DNA of 64,000 nt from the NCBI GenBank assembly GCA_030549335.1, contig CM060198.1, positions 53,515,995 through 53,579,994 on the forward strand, in the 5' to 3' direction. This document shows, piece by piece, positions 1 through 11,095 of the stretch; positions within the stretch are counted from its first letter, which is position 1; each line of letters starts with the position of its first letter. This DNA comes from Pontederia crassipes (Eukaryota > Streptophyta > Magnoliopsida > Commelinales > Pontederiaceae). Made by a program: the position numbers and the translations under genes. The notes under the pieces are model-generated. The model was not told the DNA's origin. It did no database searches and saw only the letters and a list, made by a program, of their open reading frames with translations.

Positions 1-334
1 ACAATTTGTTAAAAGTTCCTTGGTTGCAATATCTTTCATGTTAATGACTTAAATTACTGCACTGGTCTGTGTATATTACTTTTCCTTGTAGTAACTATAT
101 TCCCTTTGGTAATGTATACATTTAACTTCATTTGTCTGAAGTCTGAACAATTACTTACCTCGATATTTCAAATGATCGCAGTGATTCTAGCCAACCATTT
201 TCTCCTAATAAAAACAATGAAAATCTAACAGTAATGCATCTCAAAATTTATATGGTTTTCTATGTATTAATGTTACACTTTGATGCTCGACTTTAGGCAT
301 CTAGGCTGCAACATTCTTTAATGTTTTTTACTGT
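1..334. other. AT-rich spacer, no feature seen
   Basis: I see no coding signal or recognisable repeat in this stretch. It lies just beyond the 3' end of the decayed hAT transposase on the minus strand, so it may hold more of that element's degraded body, but nothing in it can be read as protein. Confidence 0.4.
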
Positions 335-870
335 CTAAACAAGGTAAACAATGCTTTTTGCAATTGTTTGGCATGCTTCCTCCCTTGTTTGTTTTTTGTA
401 CATTGAGTTGATGGTAAGTTGATTACTCTTCCTTTGAAAACATTGAAATTGGGCTGCTGTCCACTTCTTTTCTTTTTTAAGCAACTTGTGCACAATCTTC
501 ATCTTTGTTCTCTCTTTCCTCATCCATTAGAAATTTGTGGGCCAATTTTTCTTGCATCCTGTGCACAATTCTGAACATCTCATTGTTAACATTTTCCGAA
601 ACTTTTGAACAACCTACAACATCTTTTTGAGTTAAAGCTAGATGATGCTTAAAACGTGAAACACCTTCTGAAATTATTCTTGCATGGTATTCGCACTTTA
701 ATTTATATTGTCCCCATCCATTGCATACCGTGGCTCCAACTAGGATCCCTTGAATTTTTTCTTATCACTTTTCCCCGCTTGTGCACATTTGCATTTCCTG
801 TTTGAGATTAAGAACCAGAAGTGCCATCACCACCGGGAGGTATAGATCCAGCAGCAGCAGAAGAAGACAT
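335..870 (-). pseudogene. Decayed hAT-type transposase, BED zinc-finger N-terminal part
   Basis: Read on the minus strand, a start-like ATG at 870 opens a Ser/Ala/Gly-rich leader that soon stops. The next segments read DPSWSHGM, then after a frameshift YKLKCEYHARIISEGVSRFK and a His-His pair, then KDVVGCSKVSENV. This is the spacing of a BED-type zinc finger at the N terminus of plant hAT transposases. Further along, NQLTINSMYKKQTREEACQ matches the linker that precedes the DUF659/hAT catalytic region in this family. The finger keeps the tryptophan, Cys and His-His positions, but the second Cys of the usual CxxC is replaced. Internal stops and at least two frame changes show it is dead, and the catalytic and dimerisation domains are absent. 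Identification rests on motif recognition. Confidence 0.65.
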
Positions 871-2235
871 GAATTCTGCACCTAAATTACCTATAAACAA
901 TAATTCAATAAGTGATAATAAACTAACATTTAACTTAACAAGCAGCATAAGCATGCCATAAACTCGAATCGTCCTAATTCCTAAAAGGTCATCTTCCTAA
1001 AAAAAAGTGGACTTGTTCGGTCATCCTCTCTGCTCGAGCAGATTTTTTTTTCTGGCTGCACACTGTGTCCATCGAGTCTACGATCTATCATGTGCTGAAC
1101 AAAGCCAGGTAGCAACCGATTTACACCATTTTCCCCTGGTAAGATCATAAACTCGCCGAATTGTGTGTTTGACAACATTGGGTGCCACTTTATAGTCCTT
1201 ACCGGTTTGGTTACAACTTATGAGATGGCTGGTGTTTATTATCAACATGCATATAGGTGCCAACTTTGTGGCCAAGTCAGGTCTGTCTACGACATCGTGA
1301 ATCAACTTTGTCTTCACTGGTTTGCACACGACAACCTCAACATAGCTGATGACATTGTACAATGTTCATCAAGTGGTCTTGGTGGTCACGATAAGACTAT
1401 TGCGTTGCGACAGTCAAAATCAATCATTTGACTTCATTTATCTCCATTCTCCAGTTTGTGTGGAATTTCTTATAATTGCTTTCCCTCACCTCTAGATTTT
1501 TAGTAGATAACACTGGTACAACTTTTTGATCTTTATACCCGTATATATTAATATAGCCATCCTTTTGTCCGTAAAAAAAATTTCTTATAATCGATCTGCA
1601 TGAAGATCAAGATATAGATGTAGACCCAGAACAGACGGAGCACACTCAAACTTACAATTTTACATCATCCTTTGACCTTGTGGTTTCAGTGTGAATCCAG
1701 CCAGATTCTTGCTGTCATCTCAGTTGCAAAAGCTGAGAAGGGTGGGTGGGTGAATGGTGGGGGGTTGGGGTTGGTGATGTGAGAAACTCCAATTCTTTCC
1801 GCGCATCAGCTGGGTTATTCACTTCCTGAGAAATCATGAGCTATCTCAGTCACATCCAGAAGTTCAAGGGTTTGAGTTTCAGCACACAGATACTAGGTTC
1901 ATATGATGAAGTATGAAATTGAAGGAATATGTATTAGGATATTGTATAAGAATTTAAGAGGGCTGAAAATGTTGACGGTAGTTAAAATTGAAAACATTTC
2001 TTGCCTTCTTTCGATATCTTGATCCATGCGAAACTGATGTATCATGTTTTGTATTCCCTATCTGAAAGTTCTTGTGAAGTATCAGGTAGCTTTATATAGT
2101 TGAATGGTTATTCATGGTTGAAAAATGTTCATTTTTATGAATGATGTAGGTTACTTATTGGATTCTTTTTGCTGTGATAAATCTATTGTCTCCATGAATT
2201 TTGATGCTAAATATTTTGATTCTACATTGTTAAAC
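871..2235. other. Unassigned spacer
   Basis: No gene model is supported here. Short open frames at 981-1431 exist on both strands but resemble no family I know and have no exon partners. A G-rich run (GGTGGGTGGGTG and similar) lies near 1740-1770. The stretch could contain the lost 5' part of the WG-repeat pseudogene that follows, but I see no NGN or KOW domain. Confidence 0.35.
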
Positions 2236-4687
2236 ATTTCAAGAGCATGAAAAAGATCCTTGGGTTAGTAAGATAGTAGCAATAGATGGTGTTTCTGATG
2301 CCATAAATGATGGCTGGGGAGCTTGTATTTCTGTTGCTGGTTAGAACCCTTCAGCTCATGTTATAATTCGAGTTATCTTGCTTCCTTTTACCTTTCAAGG
2401 AAAGAAAAAACCTTACTCTCAAAAAGATAAAAACTCCCATCTTTATATATGGGCTTGAGCCGAATTTTATATGTTGCCAAGGATTGGCGTTAGAGTGCAT
2501 GCCGTTTACCAATTTTGAGATTATATATGTAAAGTAGCTTCCTATTTTCTGTTATCCATGACCATACTTGTTTCATCAAGCACATCTTGCGCTTCTGTGT
2601 TATATCTATGCTTAATAAGCATGGAAGCATAAGAGAGACCACACATTCTTGTTTTCTACGAGAGAATGCTTTTGTTTGTATAGTATGTTGGCAAAATCGT
2701 GCCATGACTGCCAAGTTATCTCTGTCTGTTTTTTGATAGAGTTTTCTTCATAAGACATTAGCCTTATGATTAGAGGTGATACCTTATATTTTGTTAAAGC
2801 ATTGTTTACAGAATGAGGAAAAGAAGATGATCCTTGGGGTTCAAAGACAACATCAGAGCATAGACATTTCTCAGAAGGTTTTAATAATGATGCAGGTAAC
2901 TGGGTTGGCAATATTTCTAATTCTGGTGAGTTAGCTTATATAGATCCAACCTTTTGCATATACATTAGTTGAAACAGGTAGCCCTAGTAAGTCAACAGAT
3001 TGTTGGGACAAGGCACCTGAACTTTTTGCCGGTGAGAAAAGTCTTAATAGTTTTCCCTTTTGTTATTTTTATATGTATTAAGACAATGACCACTTGTGTT
3101 TGCTCTACTTTGCAGATCAAAGGCATGTTCTTGATTCTTGGGATGTCATAACTTCATCCTCCAAACCTAATGCTGTGGGCCTCAAGGATTCAGATGGCTG
3201 GAGTAAACCAGATAGACCTTCGAGTGGCAAAACTGCTGTTTGTGTTCAACCTGGTGAATAATCTTTTATTGACTGTATTGCGCCAATAGCTGATGAGCCT
3301 TCTGATGCATTGAAAAGTTCCATTCGTGCTACTGGTTCTGAAACAATACCTGATCTGGTTAAAGGAAAGATAGATAGCTTGAACCCCTTGACACATGGTG
3401 CAGATGCCAATAACGAAGATGACTGTTCTTGTGATAATAAAGGAAAGAAAGTACTTAATACTGATGAATCCTGGGGCAGAGATTCAAAATGTGGAGAGAA
3501 AAATAATTATCAAAATGCGACTGAGGTAGGCTGGGAGAAAAAGGAAAACGTAAGCAGCCATTGCCAGGATAATCAGCGGAAAGCAATTTCCAGCATTGAC
3601 GAGAAAAAGTTCCTGGACTCACCATGAAATTAGTCATACTGAGAAACCAATTTCTGGAAAATCCTCTGTTTCAAATCAACTGTCTAGCTGGGTTCGTGAG
3701 ACTTCTGCACCAAGAAAAGAAGCTGATCAAGAATCAACAGTAGGTAAGTTGGTTTGTTGCTCTCCTAAAAAAAGTTGGAGAAAGACGTTGGGAAGGAGGT
3801 ACAACTAACGATTGCTCTGGACAGATATCCAATTGGGATGAAGGAGAAGAAACTTTGAAGTTGATGCAACTAGCAACTGATTCAGGCAGAGAGATATTAA
3901 TGAATGCGATGATTTCAGTTCTCATAGAGAACAGGGGGATGAACTCGGATCAAGAGGAAGTACAGGTAGTGTTTTCCATAGGTCAGGAAACCAAGATAGG
4001 AATTGGTCTTCTGGAGGAAGAGGTTGGCACCAGGATGGAGGAAATTTCTATAGAAGCAATCGTTCTAATTTCCATAGACAGGGTACATTCGAATCGAGAA
4101 GAGGTAGAAATGGTGATTTCTCTGGGTCTGGAGATGAATGGACTGGGTCATCCGGAGTAAGATGTTGGCACGATGATGAAGTTAATGGAAACAGAGATTC
4201 AAATTTTCTTAGAGGAAGAGGAGGTAAATTCGGATCAAGAGGAGGTCGAAATGATGATCAAGAGGAATTGGTCATCTGGAGGAAGTGCTTGGCACCACAC
4301 CACGCCACTGCAGTGGATATAGCCCGAAGAATGGTGATGGAAGTTTCCCCGGGAATACTGACTGGAATGCAGCAACAGAAAAAGAAAGTGAACCCGGTGG
4401 CTGGGGCAAGGAGAAAAATGATGCACCCAGATGCGGCCGGAGGTCATAGCTGCGGGGGCAATGGAGCCGCAGACTGGAAGGGCGGCAATGAAGAAAACAA
4501 CTGTGGCAATCAGTTCTCTTCTTCTTGGGAGGGGGGTTCCGAAGATGCTGGGAAGACGGCCGGCACACCTGCGCCATGCAACGACTCACAAGGTGCCTGT
4601 GATCAGGTGGGCAGTTGGGACAAGGCGTCATCCTCCTGGTGCAAGAACCACCATGGGGAGGTGGAGGATGGTGATGGCTCAATCTAG
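2236..4687 (+). pseudogene. WG/GW-repeat protein tail, KTF1/SPT5-like (or NRPE1-like), decayed
   Basis: Across this stretch the plus strand repeatedly encodes Trp next to Gly, Asp, Ser or Glu in a low-complexity Ser/Gly/Asn/Asp background: KDPWVSK, NDGWGAC, DDPWGSK, GNWVGN, TDCWDK, LDSWDV, SDGWSK, DESWGRD, EVGWEKK, SSWVRE, SNWDEG, RNWSSGGRGWHQ, DEWTG, PGGWGKE, ADWKGG, SSWEGG, GSWDKASSSW. Around 4200-4260 there is also an Arg/Gly stretch. Such repeats form the Argonaute-binding platform of KTF1 (SPT5-like/RDM3) and of the Pol V subunit NRPE1, which act in RNA-directed DNA methylation. Intron borders are still visible (for example a donor near 3043 and acceptor at 3115). The copy is broken: an in-frame TAA at 3259-3261, and frame changes near 3605, 3780, 3895 and 4430. 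The N-terminal NGN/KOW part is not seen. Family assignment is an inference from composition. Confidence 0.55.
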
Positions 4688-6168
4688 TTTTTCTAGTTAT
4701 GTAATATGTATGTGAATAGTTCACTCATCGTGCTGTGGCAGGATCCTTCTATTTATCTTATTAGTTTTTGGACCGCTAGCTTTTTGTCGTATCAATGTTG
4801 TTCTTGGACATGTCGGACCTGTTTTTGGAATCGAATAAAGAGAAAGACTGTTATGTTATTTCAAGAATATAATCAAACATCCAAAAAATGAGATTAGGTT
4901 GATCAATATTTATATTTTGTTTTTAAATTGATCTAAATGTATAAAGAATGCAAGTATTCCACTTTTCTCTTTTTTTTTTCTTTTCTCAAACATGTTTCCA
5001 CTTTTCACAAATATTGTAGTATTTAATATGGTAACTAATAAAGTAATTTTTTTGGGTTGCCGGCGTTAATAATTATGCATTCATGTTCAGGTAAAATAGT
5101 CTCATCTCAAGTAGATTTTTTTTATAAATTTCTTTTACAATTCGTAATTTTACCGTATGTAAGAATCCAACTCGAGATCGTGCTTAAACTTACTAACTAA
5201 TAAAGTATATATGCAATTTGATGATGCGCATTAGTTAATATGCTTGTGCAGTTAAAAATTGATTATATGTAATATTAAAGGGAAATCGATAATATTTTTG
5301 TTATTACAAGGCATCTGTACTGAATTTTACATTATATATTTTGGATTATATTTTATTTCTTATTCAGATAAAAATATAACTAACTTTTTGAGATGTGTAC
5401 AGAGAATAGTATATTCTAGTATATATCATTTCTATTTTTATTGCACAGCAAAAAACATTGTGATTATAAGCCTGGAATAGCAAAATTCCACCTAGTTATA
5501 CTTAACTACACGGTAAATTTAACAGTTTTTACCAAACTTTTGTTTCTACTTGGGTAGGTACTTTTTCTCCTAATTAAGATCCAAACAAACAAAACCAGCA
5601 CAAAATCATGTAAGAGAAAATATTAGGGAAAAAAAGGGTTGCTTCCATATTTTTAACAAAAGTAAACTTCGTAAATCCTAATGCACAATAAAAATATCTT
5701 ATTATCTACAGAGTTGATTTGATCAGAGAAGTCACAACTTTTTCATGAACATACAAAAAAGTTATAGACTAAAAAAAAATTAAACATCACTATCACTCCC
5801 CCCTCCATTAAACTAATCCATTAACAAGCACCACAACCCTCCAAAAACCAAGAACAGTTCCCTCCCTTCCACTCCTCTCTTTCTCTCTCCACCTTTTTCT
5901 TATCCACATAACAAAGACATAAATATATGAAACCACCTACAAAAACAAACTTTTCAAAAAAGAGGAAAATAAATTACATGCAAATAAATATCTCTCCTCT
6001 CTCCCTTGTTTTCCAAATGGGGTCGATCATCATAATCACTTCCATCTGTGTCTCTCCCCTCATATTTTTACTTTGCCTAAAATAAGAAAAACTTGTCCTC
6101 TTTTCTTCCTCCTTTTCTCTCTCCTCTGCATCACCCTCTGAGCCTTTTTTTTCCATCTTCCTCTCTGT
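4688..6168. other. AT-rich intergenic spacer and upstream region of the PP2A gene
   Basis: Low-complexity AT-rich DNA without a recognisable gene. The last 400 bases become pyrimidine-rich on the plus strand (many CTCTCC, CCTCC and TTTTCTT runs), as plant promoters and 5' leaders often do. No clear TATA box could be chosen among many AT-rich words. Confidence 0.4.
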
Positions 6169-6188
6169 TCTCTCTCTCTCTCTCTCTC
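6169..6188 (+). repeat. (TC)n microsatellite in the presumed 5' leader
   Basis: An uninterrupted run of TC dinucleotides about 250 bases before the PP2A B' start codon. Such CT tracts are frequent in plant 5' leaders near transcription starts. Confidence 0.8.
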
Positions 6189-6268
6189 CACCCCCATAAT
6201 TTTAAGTTCTTATTCCCATTATGTTGTTCTTCGTTCGAAATTTCCCTCTTTTTTTCCGTTTAGTAATT

Positions 6269-6304
6269 ATGGAGTCAGATCATTCGAAGCTCCTCCTCTT
6301 CTGA
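6269..6304 (+). promoter_or_regulatory. Possible upstream ORF (11 codons) before the PP2A B' start
   Basis: An ATG at 6269 opens an 11-codon frame (MESDHSKLLLF) that stops at 6304, 131 bases before the main ATG. If transcription starts in the CT-rich region near 6170-6200, this small frame would be in the leader and could reduce translation of the main frame. The transcription start is not known, so this is conditional. Confidence 0.3.
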
Positions 6305-6435
6305 TCCATTGCTGTTCTTTCCACCCCTCAAATCATCGTCTCACTGAGATTTCGAGCTCTCGGACAAGTTTTTAGGTTTCCCTTTGTTGTCGTTGTCGTC
6401 GCCGGCGGCGGCGGAGGAGATCGGCAGTAGCAGCA

Positions 6436-9400
6436 ATGTTTAACAAAATCATCAAGCGGGGCGGCCGCAAGGCCTCCAAGCCCGACGCCGGCGGCGAGCC
6501 ACCCTCCTCCACCGCCGCCGCCGCCTCAGCTGTCGTTACCGTTAACCACGTCTCGCGCGCTAACGTCTCCTCCTCCGGCGGAGGCCCCGAGCTGGGAGGG
6601 CGCCCCGTTCCTCCCCCGCCCCCCAGCTCGGCGGCGCCCTTGGCCGGAGCGCCGGCGGCGGCGGTCCCCCAGATCGAGGCACTGCCGTTGTTTCGGGACG
6701 TGCCCGCCCCTGAGCGGCAGGCCCTCTTCCTCCGCAAGCTTCAGATTTGCGCCGTGTCCTTTGACTTCTCCGACACCCTCAAGTACGCCCGCGAGAAGGA
6801 GACTAAGCGGCAGACGCTGGTGGAGCTCGTTGATTTCGTCCAGTCCGGCGCCGGACGCCTGACGGAGCAGGTTCAGGAGGAGCTCGTTCGCGCGGTGGCC
6901 GCCAATATCTTTCGGTGCCTGCCTCCGGCATCTCATGAAAACACTGGGTCATCAGAGTCCGCCGGCGCCGACCCAGAGGAGGATGAGCCCTACCTCGACC
7001 CCGCGTGGCCTCACCTCCAGCTCGTCTACGAGCTCCTTCTTCGGTACGTCGTTTCCTCGGACACTGATACTAAGGTCGCTAAACGCTACATCGACCACAG
7101 CTTCTTGCTTCGCTTTCTCGACCTCTTCGACTCTGAAGACCCCCGTGAGCGGGAGTACTTGAAGACCATCCTCCATCGCATCTACGGAAAGTTCATGGTC
7201 CATCGCCCCTTCATCCGCAAGTCCATCAACAACATCTTCTACCGCTTCATTTTCGAGACCGAGCGCCACAGCGGCATTGGAGAGCTGCTCGAGATCCTCG
7301 GCAGTATCATTAATGGTTTCGCACTGCCCATGAAGGAGGAGCACAAGCTGTTCCTCGTGCGCGCTCTTCTACCACTCCACAAACCCAAGTCTGTGGGCTT
7401 GTACCACCAACAGCTGTCGTACTGCATCACCCAGTTCGTCGAAAAGGACTACAAGCTCGCCGATACTGTCATCAGTGGGCTTTTGAAGTACTGGCCTGTG
7501 ACCAACTGCCAAAAGGAGGTCATGTTTCTAGGAGGGCTGGAGGAGGTGCTGGAGGCAACACAACCAGCGGAGTTCCAGCGATGTATGGTTCCCTTGTTCC
7601 AACAGATTGCCCGCTGTCTAAACAGTTCACACTTCCAGGTAAATTGTTGGGATTGTTTTTTAGTTTTCTTTCCTCGAATTAGAGTTCTGGGACTCCGAGT
7701 TAATGATTTACTGATGCAAGAAAACCTGACAAACTGAAGGTGAAATTTTAACTTGATTTTCTTCTTAATCTACAGTTAGAAAATGTCTTTTTAGTTATTA
7801 CTTTTTAAATGTAGGATGTGCTGCAAGAGTATAAACAGATAGCAGACATAGTAAAGTAACCTGTAAATCGTACTGATAATCTCATTCATCAGCTTACCAT
7901 TTCCATGGGTTTTTTTTCCTTGTTTCCAATATAGCAGTAATTTTAGGATCTTATAAATGATTTAACTTTCCACTCTAGAAACAATGGAGTGTCACTCAAT
8001 CATTTGTTTTTTCACTGTGGATTTGCATGAAATTATTATTGTTATTCTTTTTGCTTGCATTTTTTTCTTGCTTCTTTCTCTTTTTTTTTTTCTTTTGTTT
8101 CTCCTTTTTCCAAATATGCTGCTGCCGTTTTTAATTTTCAAATTTACCGGATGCTTATTGAAATTGATTTGAGGATAATGAAATAACCTCTAGAAAGAGG
8201 GGTTGCATAAATTTTCTATCAAATGAAAGTGCTGATTCCTCCTCAAAATTTTTAAAAAAATGAAAGTGCTGATAATTTCTTTTGCTTCATCATTTGGAAA
8301 ATCATCTCCTCAAAAGAAAAGCATTTGGAAAGTAATTAAGGACTAAAGTAGTGGTTCTGGTTTTTATTTATTTGAACAAGTGAAACAATGTTTTTAAAGT
8401 AGAGTAATTTTATATTAGAGAGATTGCATCATAACTCAGAAAGCTGTTACTCTTTATTTTGTCTTAATTCCTTTTCATATATTTTGAGAAAGAACCAAAA
8501 TTTGGAAGATTATTTTTTTTAGAAGAAAAATTTTGGAAGATTAGCTTTTGAAGCCATTATTATACCTCATTCAGCAAGTCGGTTCTTTTTGTGATGTTTT
8601 GTCTCATATGTTTTGCTGAATCTTAGGATAGTAGCTTTTTTAGAGGGATTCAAGTATCTGAAATCTCTGCTGACTACTTGAATTCAGGAAAGAAAAGCTT
8701 ATGTCTTACCGTTCATCTAACAACAACCTTTAATGCAAAACTCATGTCTAAATATGTTCTATTGTTAAGTTCCTGGTTTTCTGTCAGTGCCCTTGATGAA
8801 ATATTTGCTTTAACATTAGTTCTTCCTAGGAGAACGGTTCTACGGTTCAAGTTAAAGTGAAACTGTTTTTTACGGGGTAATAATAATAAAAAGTGAACAT
8901 TCAATATAAGTTTGCCAGCAGAATGGAATAATTAACCAAAGATGTTAGGATCTAAAACTCCTCAAACAGCTCTCTAAAATACATTCTAACAAAAACTCTT
9001 CTCAGTTTATGTTCAAACCTTTTATATGCTTTATTACTCTGGACTAATTTAAAGGTTTCTTTCATCGAAGACAAAGGTCCCTCTTTATCTTAGGACTTGG
9101 GTGATCTAATTCTTTCTCGACCTTTTCGTAATCAATGAAGAACTGGATCACAATTAACAATTTGCTTCCCTATGTAAATAAAGATGAGAAATAGAATGCT
9201 TAAAGTATGTTAGATGCACATTCTTTTACCATGCGGAAAATACATCATTATTTTTTATAACAATATGGATCATTTTTTTTTTGTTCTTGACATTTGTATC
9301 TTTTCTTGATTTTTTTCTCAAAAAAAAACTATTTTATTTGGTTTTTACTCAAATTTCACATTGAGTTCATTTCAAAGTTTAATTTGACTCCATGATTATT

Positions 9401-10710
9401 TTTATTTTATTTTCAATTATTATTATTTTTATCTTATATTTACATGCATATTAATTTTCTTAGATAATGTAGGATCGATTAATGATCAGATAAGAAGAAA
9501 CAAAAATGGGACTGATGAGGCTATTGACCAATTGTATGATATATGATTTAGGCATTACGAGAATTAGAAACAAAGCTTCTGATTTAGCAACTTCTGTGTT
9601 TTTGATGTTCCTGCTTTGGACTTGTCATCACATAATTTCTCTGTGGATGTAAGTTGCATCTGAACTTGTCTTAGGTTCATTTGTTTTAGATATTTTCTCG
9701 ACTTGAAACAATTGGATATCCCACCTATTGACTCAAATTAGAAAATAAAAGTGCTAGGATTGTGCTGACTTTGACAACATGATTTAATAGGGATTATCCT
9801 TCATTTTCCTAGTGAGGTTCCAATTTTTAAGAAGTGGATCGAGCTAATACATTGCACTTCATATTGTATGGTGGTGTCGGTGGTTCTTTTTTGAGGGAGG
9901 CGGTAAGAGTATTTATTGGAGTGCATTTGCATTCTTATAAAATATCATTGAAATAAATACTGTATACTAATGAAGCACAACAACTTAGGTCAACATACTG
10001 GTTCTGCAGATGTTCTTAGCTTACTCATTCTCCAGTTGCATAGGGGCATATATGAAAAATGGAGGTTTGGTGCATGCAAGGTAGTAAAATGCTTATTAAA
10101 GGTGTTGGATAGTTAAGGGTTTTGGAATAAAACATCTTTGCTTCATTTTATTTAATACTCCACAATATAGGTTGTCATTGCTCAACCGTCAAATGCCTTC
10201 TTAGAAATATGTAACTAAAGTGCAACCTCATGTGAATTGTTCTGCAATGTGTTTTGGCTTCATTTTTAGGATATTTGCTGTGGCATAAGCTTGCTGATAC
10301 TAGTTGCTTTCGCTTTTATATTAATTTCTAGTGTACATAAGATTGTATGGGGCCTCATTATATGTTCTACTACCTGACAGGTTGCTGAACGGGCTCTATT
10401 TCTCTGGAACAATGATCACATCATCAATTTGATTGCCCAAAATCGCAGTGCCATATTTCCCATCATATTCGAGGCACTGGAAAAGAACATGAAAGGCCAC
10501 TGGAATCAGGCAGTACATGGCCTAACGGCAAATGTTCGTAAGATGTTTTTGGACATGGACAGTGAACTATTTGAGGAGTGCCAACGGCAATACTCAGAGA
10601 AAGAAGCCAAGGCCAAAACCTTGGAAGAACAAAGAGAACTGACGTGGAGAAGACTGGAAGCTCAAGCTGAAGGCAAGGCTCACAGTGAGGATAATGCTGT
10701 AGTCAATTAG
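6436..10710 (+). CDS. Protein phosphatase 2A B' (B56) regulatory subunit
   Basis: Two coding exons, 6436-7638 and 10381-10710, join in phase 0 (CAG|GT ... CAG|GTTGCT) to give 510 residues, the usual length for plant B' subunits. The protein starts [15 protein letters not shown], a basic leader common to plant B' proteins, followed by a Ser/Ala/Pro/Gly-rich linker to about residue 85. The conserved B56 HEAT-like core begins around residue 97 ([15 protein letters not shown]) and runs through [30 protein letters not shown] and [11 protein letters not shown] to about residue 470. The tail is charged and coiled ([20 protein letters not shown]). B' subunits choose substrates and location of the PP2A A/C core in the cytosol and nucleus. 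The single 2.7-kb intron near the 3' end is AT-rich, and no gene was seen in it. The very GC-rich first exon contrasts with the flanks. Which B' isoform this is cannot be decided by eye. Confidence 0.95.
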
Positions 10711-10930
10711 CCAAATCTGTCATCTAAGGTTTCCTTCTTCTCTCTTTTCTCCTTTTTCTTGCCTTCTTTTCCTATTTCTCTCTGCACTGGCTGTAACCTA
10801 ATGTATATTTTGTGGATATACTTACTATAATAGACGATTTCCGTGATTCTTTTTGGGCATCTCAAGGAGAGATGCAGTAGTATATCCAAGGTGTTTTAAA
10901 ACTTTTTCTAAGAAAAGTAGCTAATCATAT

Positions 10931-11095
10931 ACAACAACAACAACAACAAAGCCTTATCCCACTAGGTGGGGTCGGCTACATGGATCATACGACGCCATTC
11001 CGCATTCGTTGATCCATGTTCATGAGATTCGACAGGGTTTTACGTTGGCTGTCGGGGCCTAACACAACCCTCCTCCTTTATCCGGGCTTGGGACC
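10931..11095 (-). mobile_element. Au-type SINE, near full length, with 18-bp target-site duplication
   Basis: Reading on the minus strand, the element starts with GGTCCCAAGCCCGGATAAAG and ends in a TTG-repeat tail, matching the Au SINE family that is widespread in flowering plants. It contains the family core (plus-strand words CCCACTAGGTGGGGTCGGC and CTACATGGATCATACGACG). A perfect 18-bp direct repeat, AAAAGTAGCTAATCATAT, flanks it at 10913-10930 and 11096-11113, so insertion was by target-primed reverse transcription and is fairly recent. It sits 220 bases after the PP2A B' stop, probably in or near its 3' UTR. Confidence 0.9.

Noticed and set aside
978-1431. Overlapping open frames on both strands
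   Set aside because: They resemble no known family, have no splice partners and lie between decayed genes; open frames of this size occur by chance.
4272-4724. Pro/His/Ser-rich minus-strand frame of 150 codons
   Set aside because: It is the antisense shadow of the GW-rich pseudogene, and its composition follows from that strand.
6526-7344. Long antisense frames over PP2A exon 1
   Set aside because: GC-rich coding exons routinely leave long antisense frames; the plus-strand protein is a clear family member.
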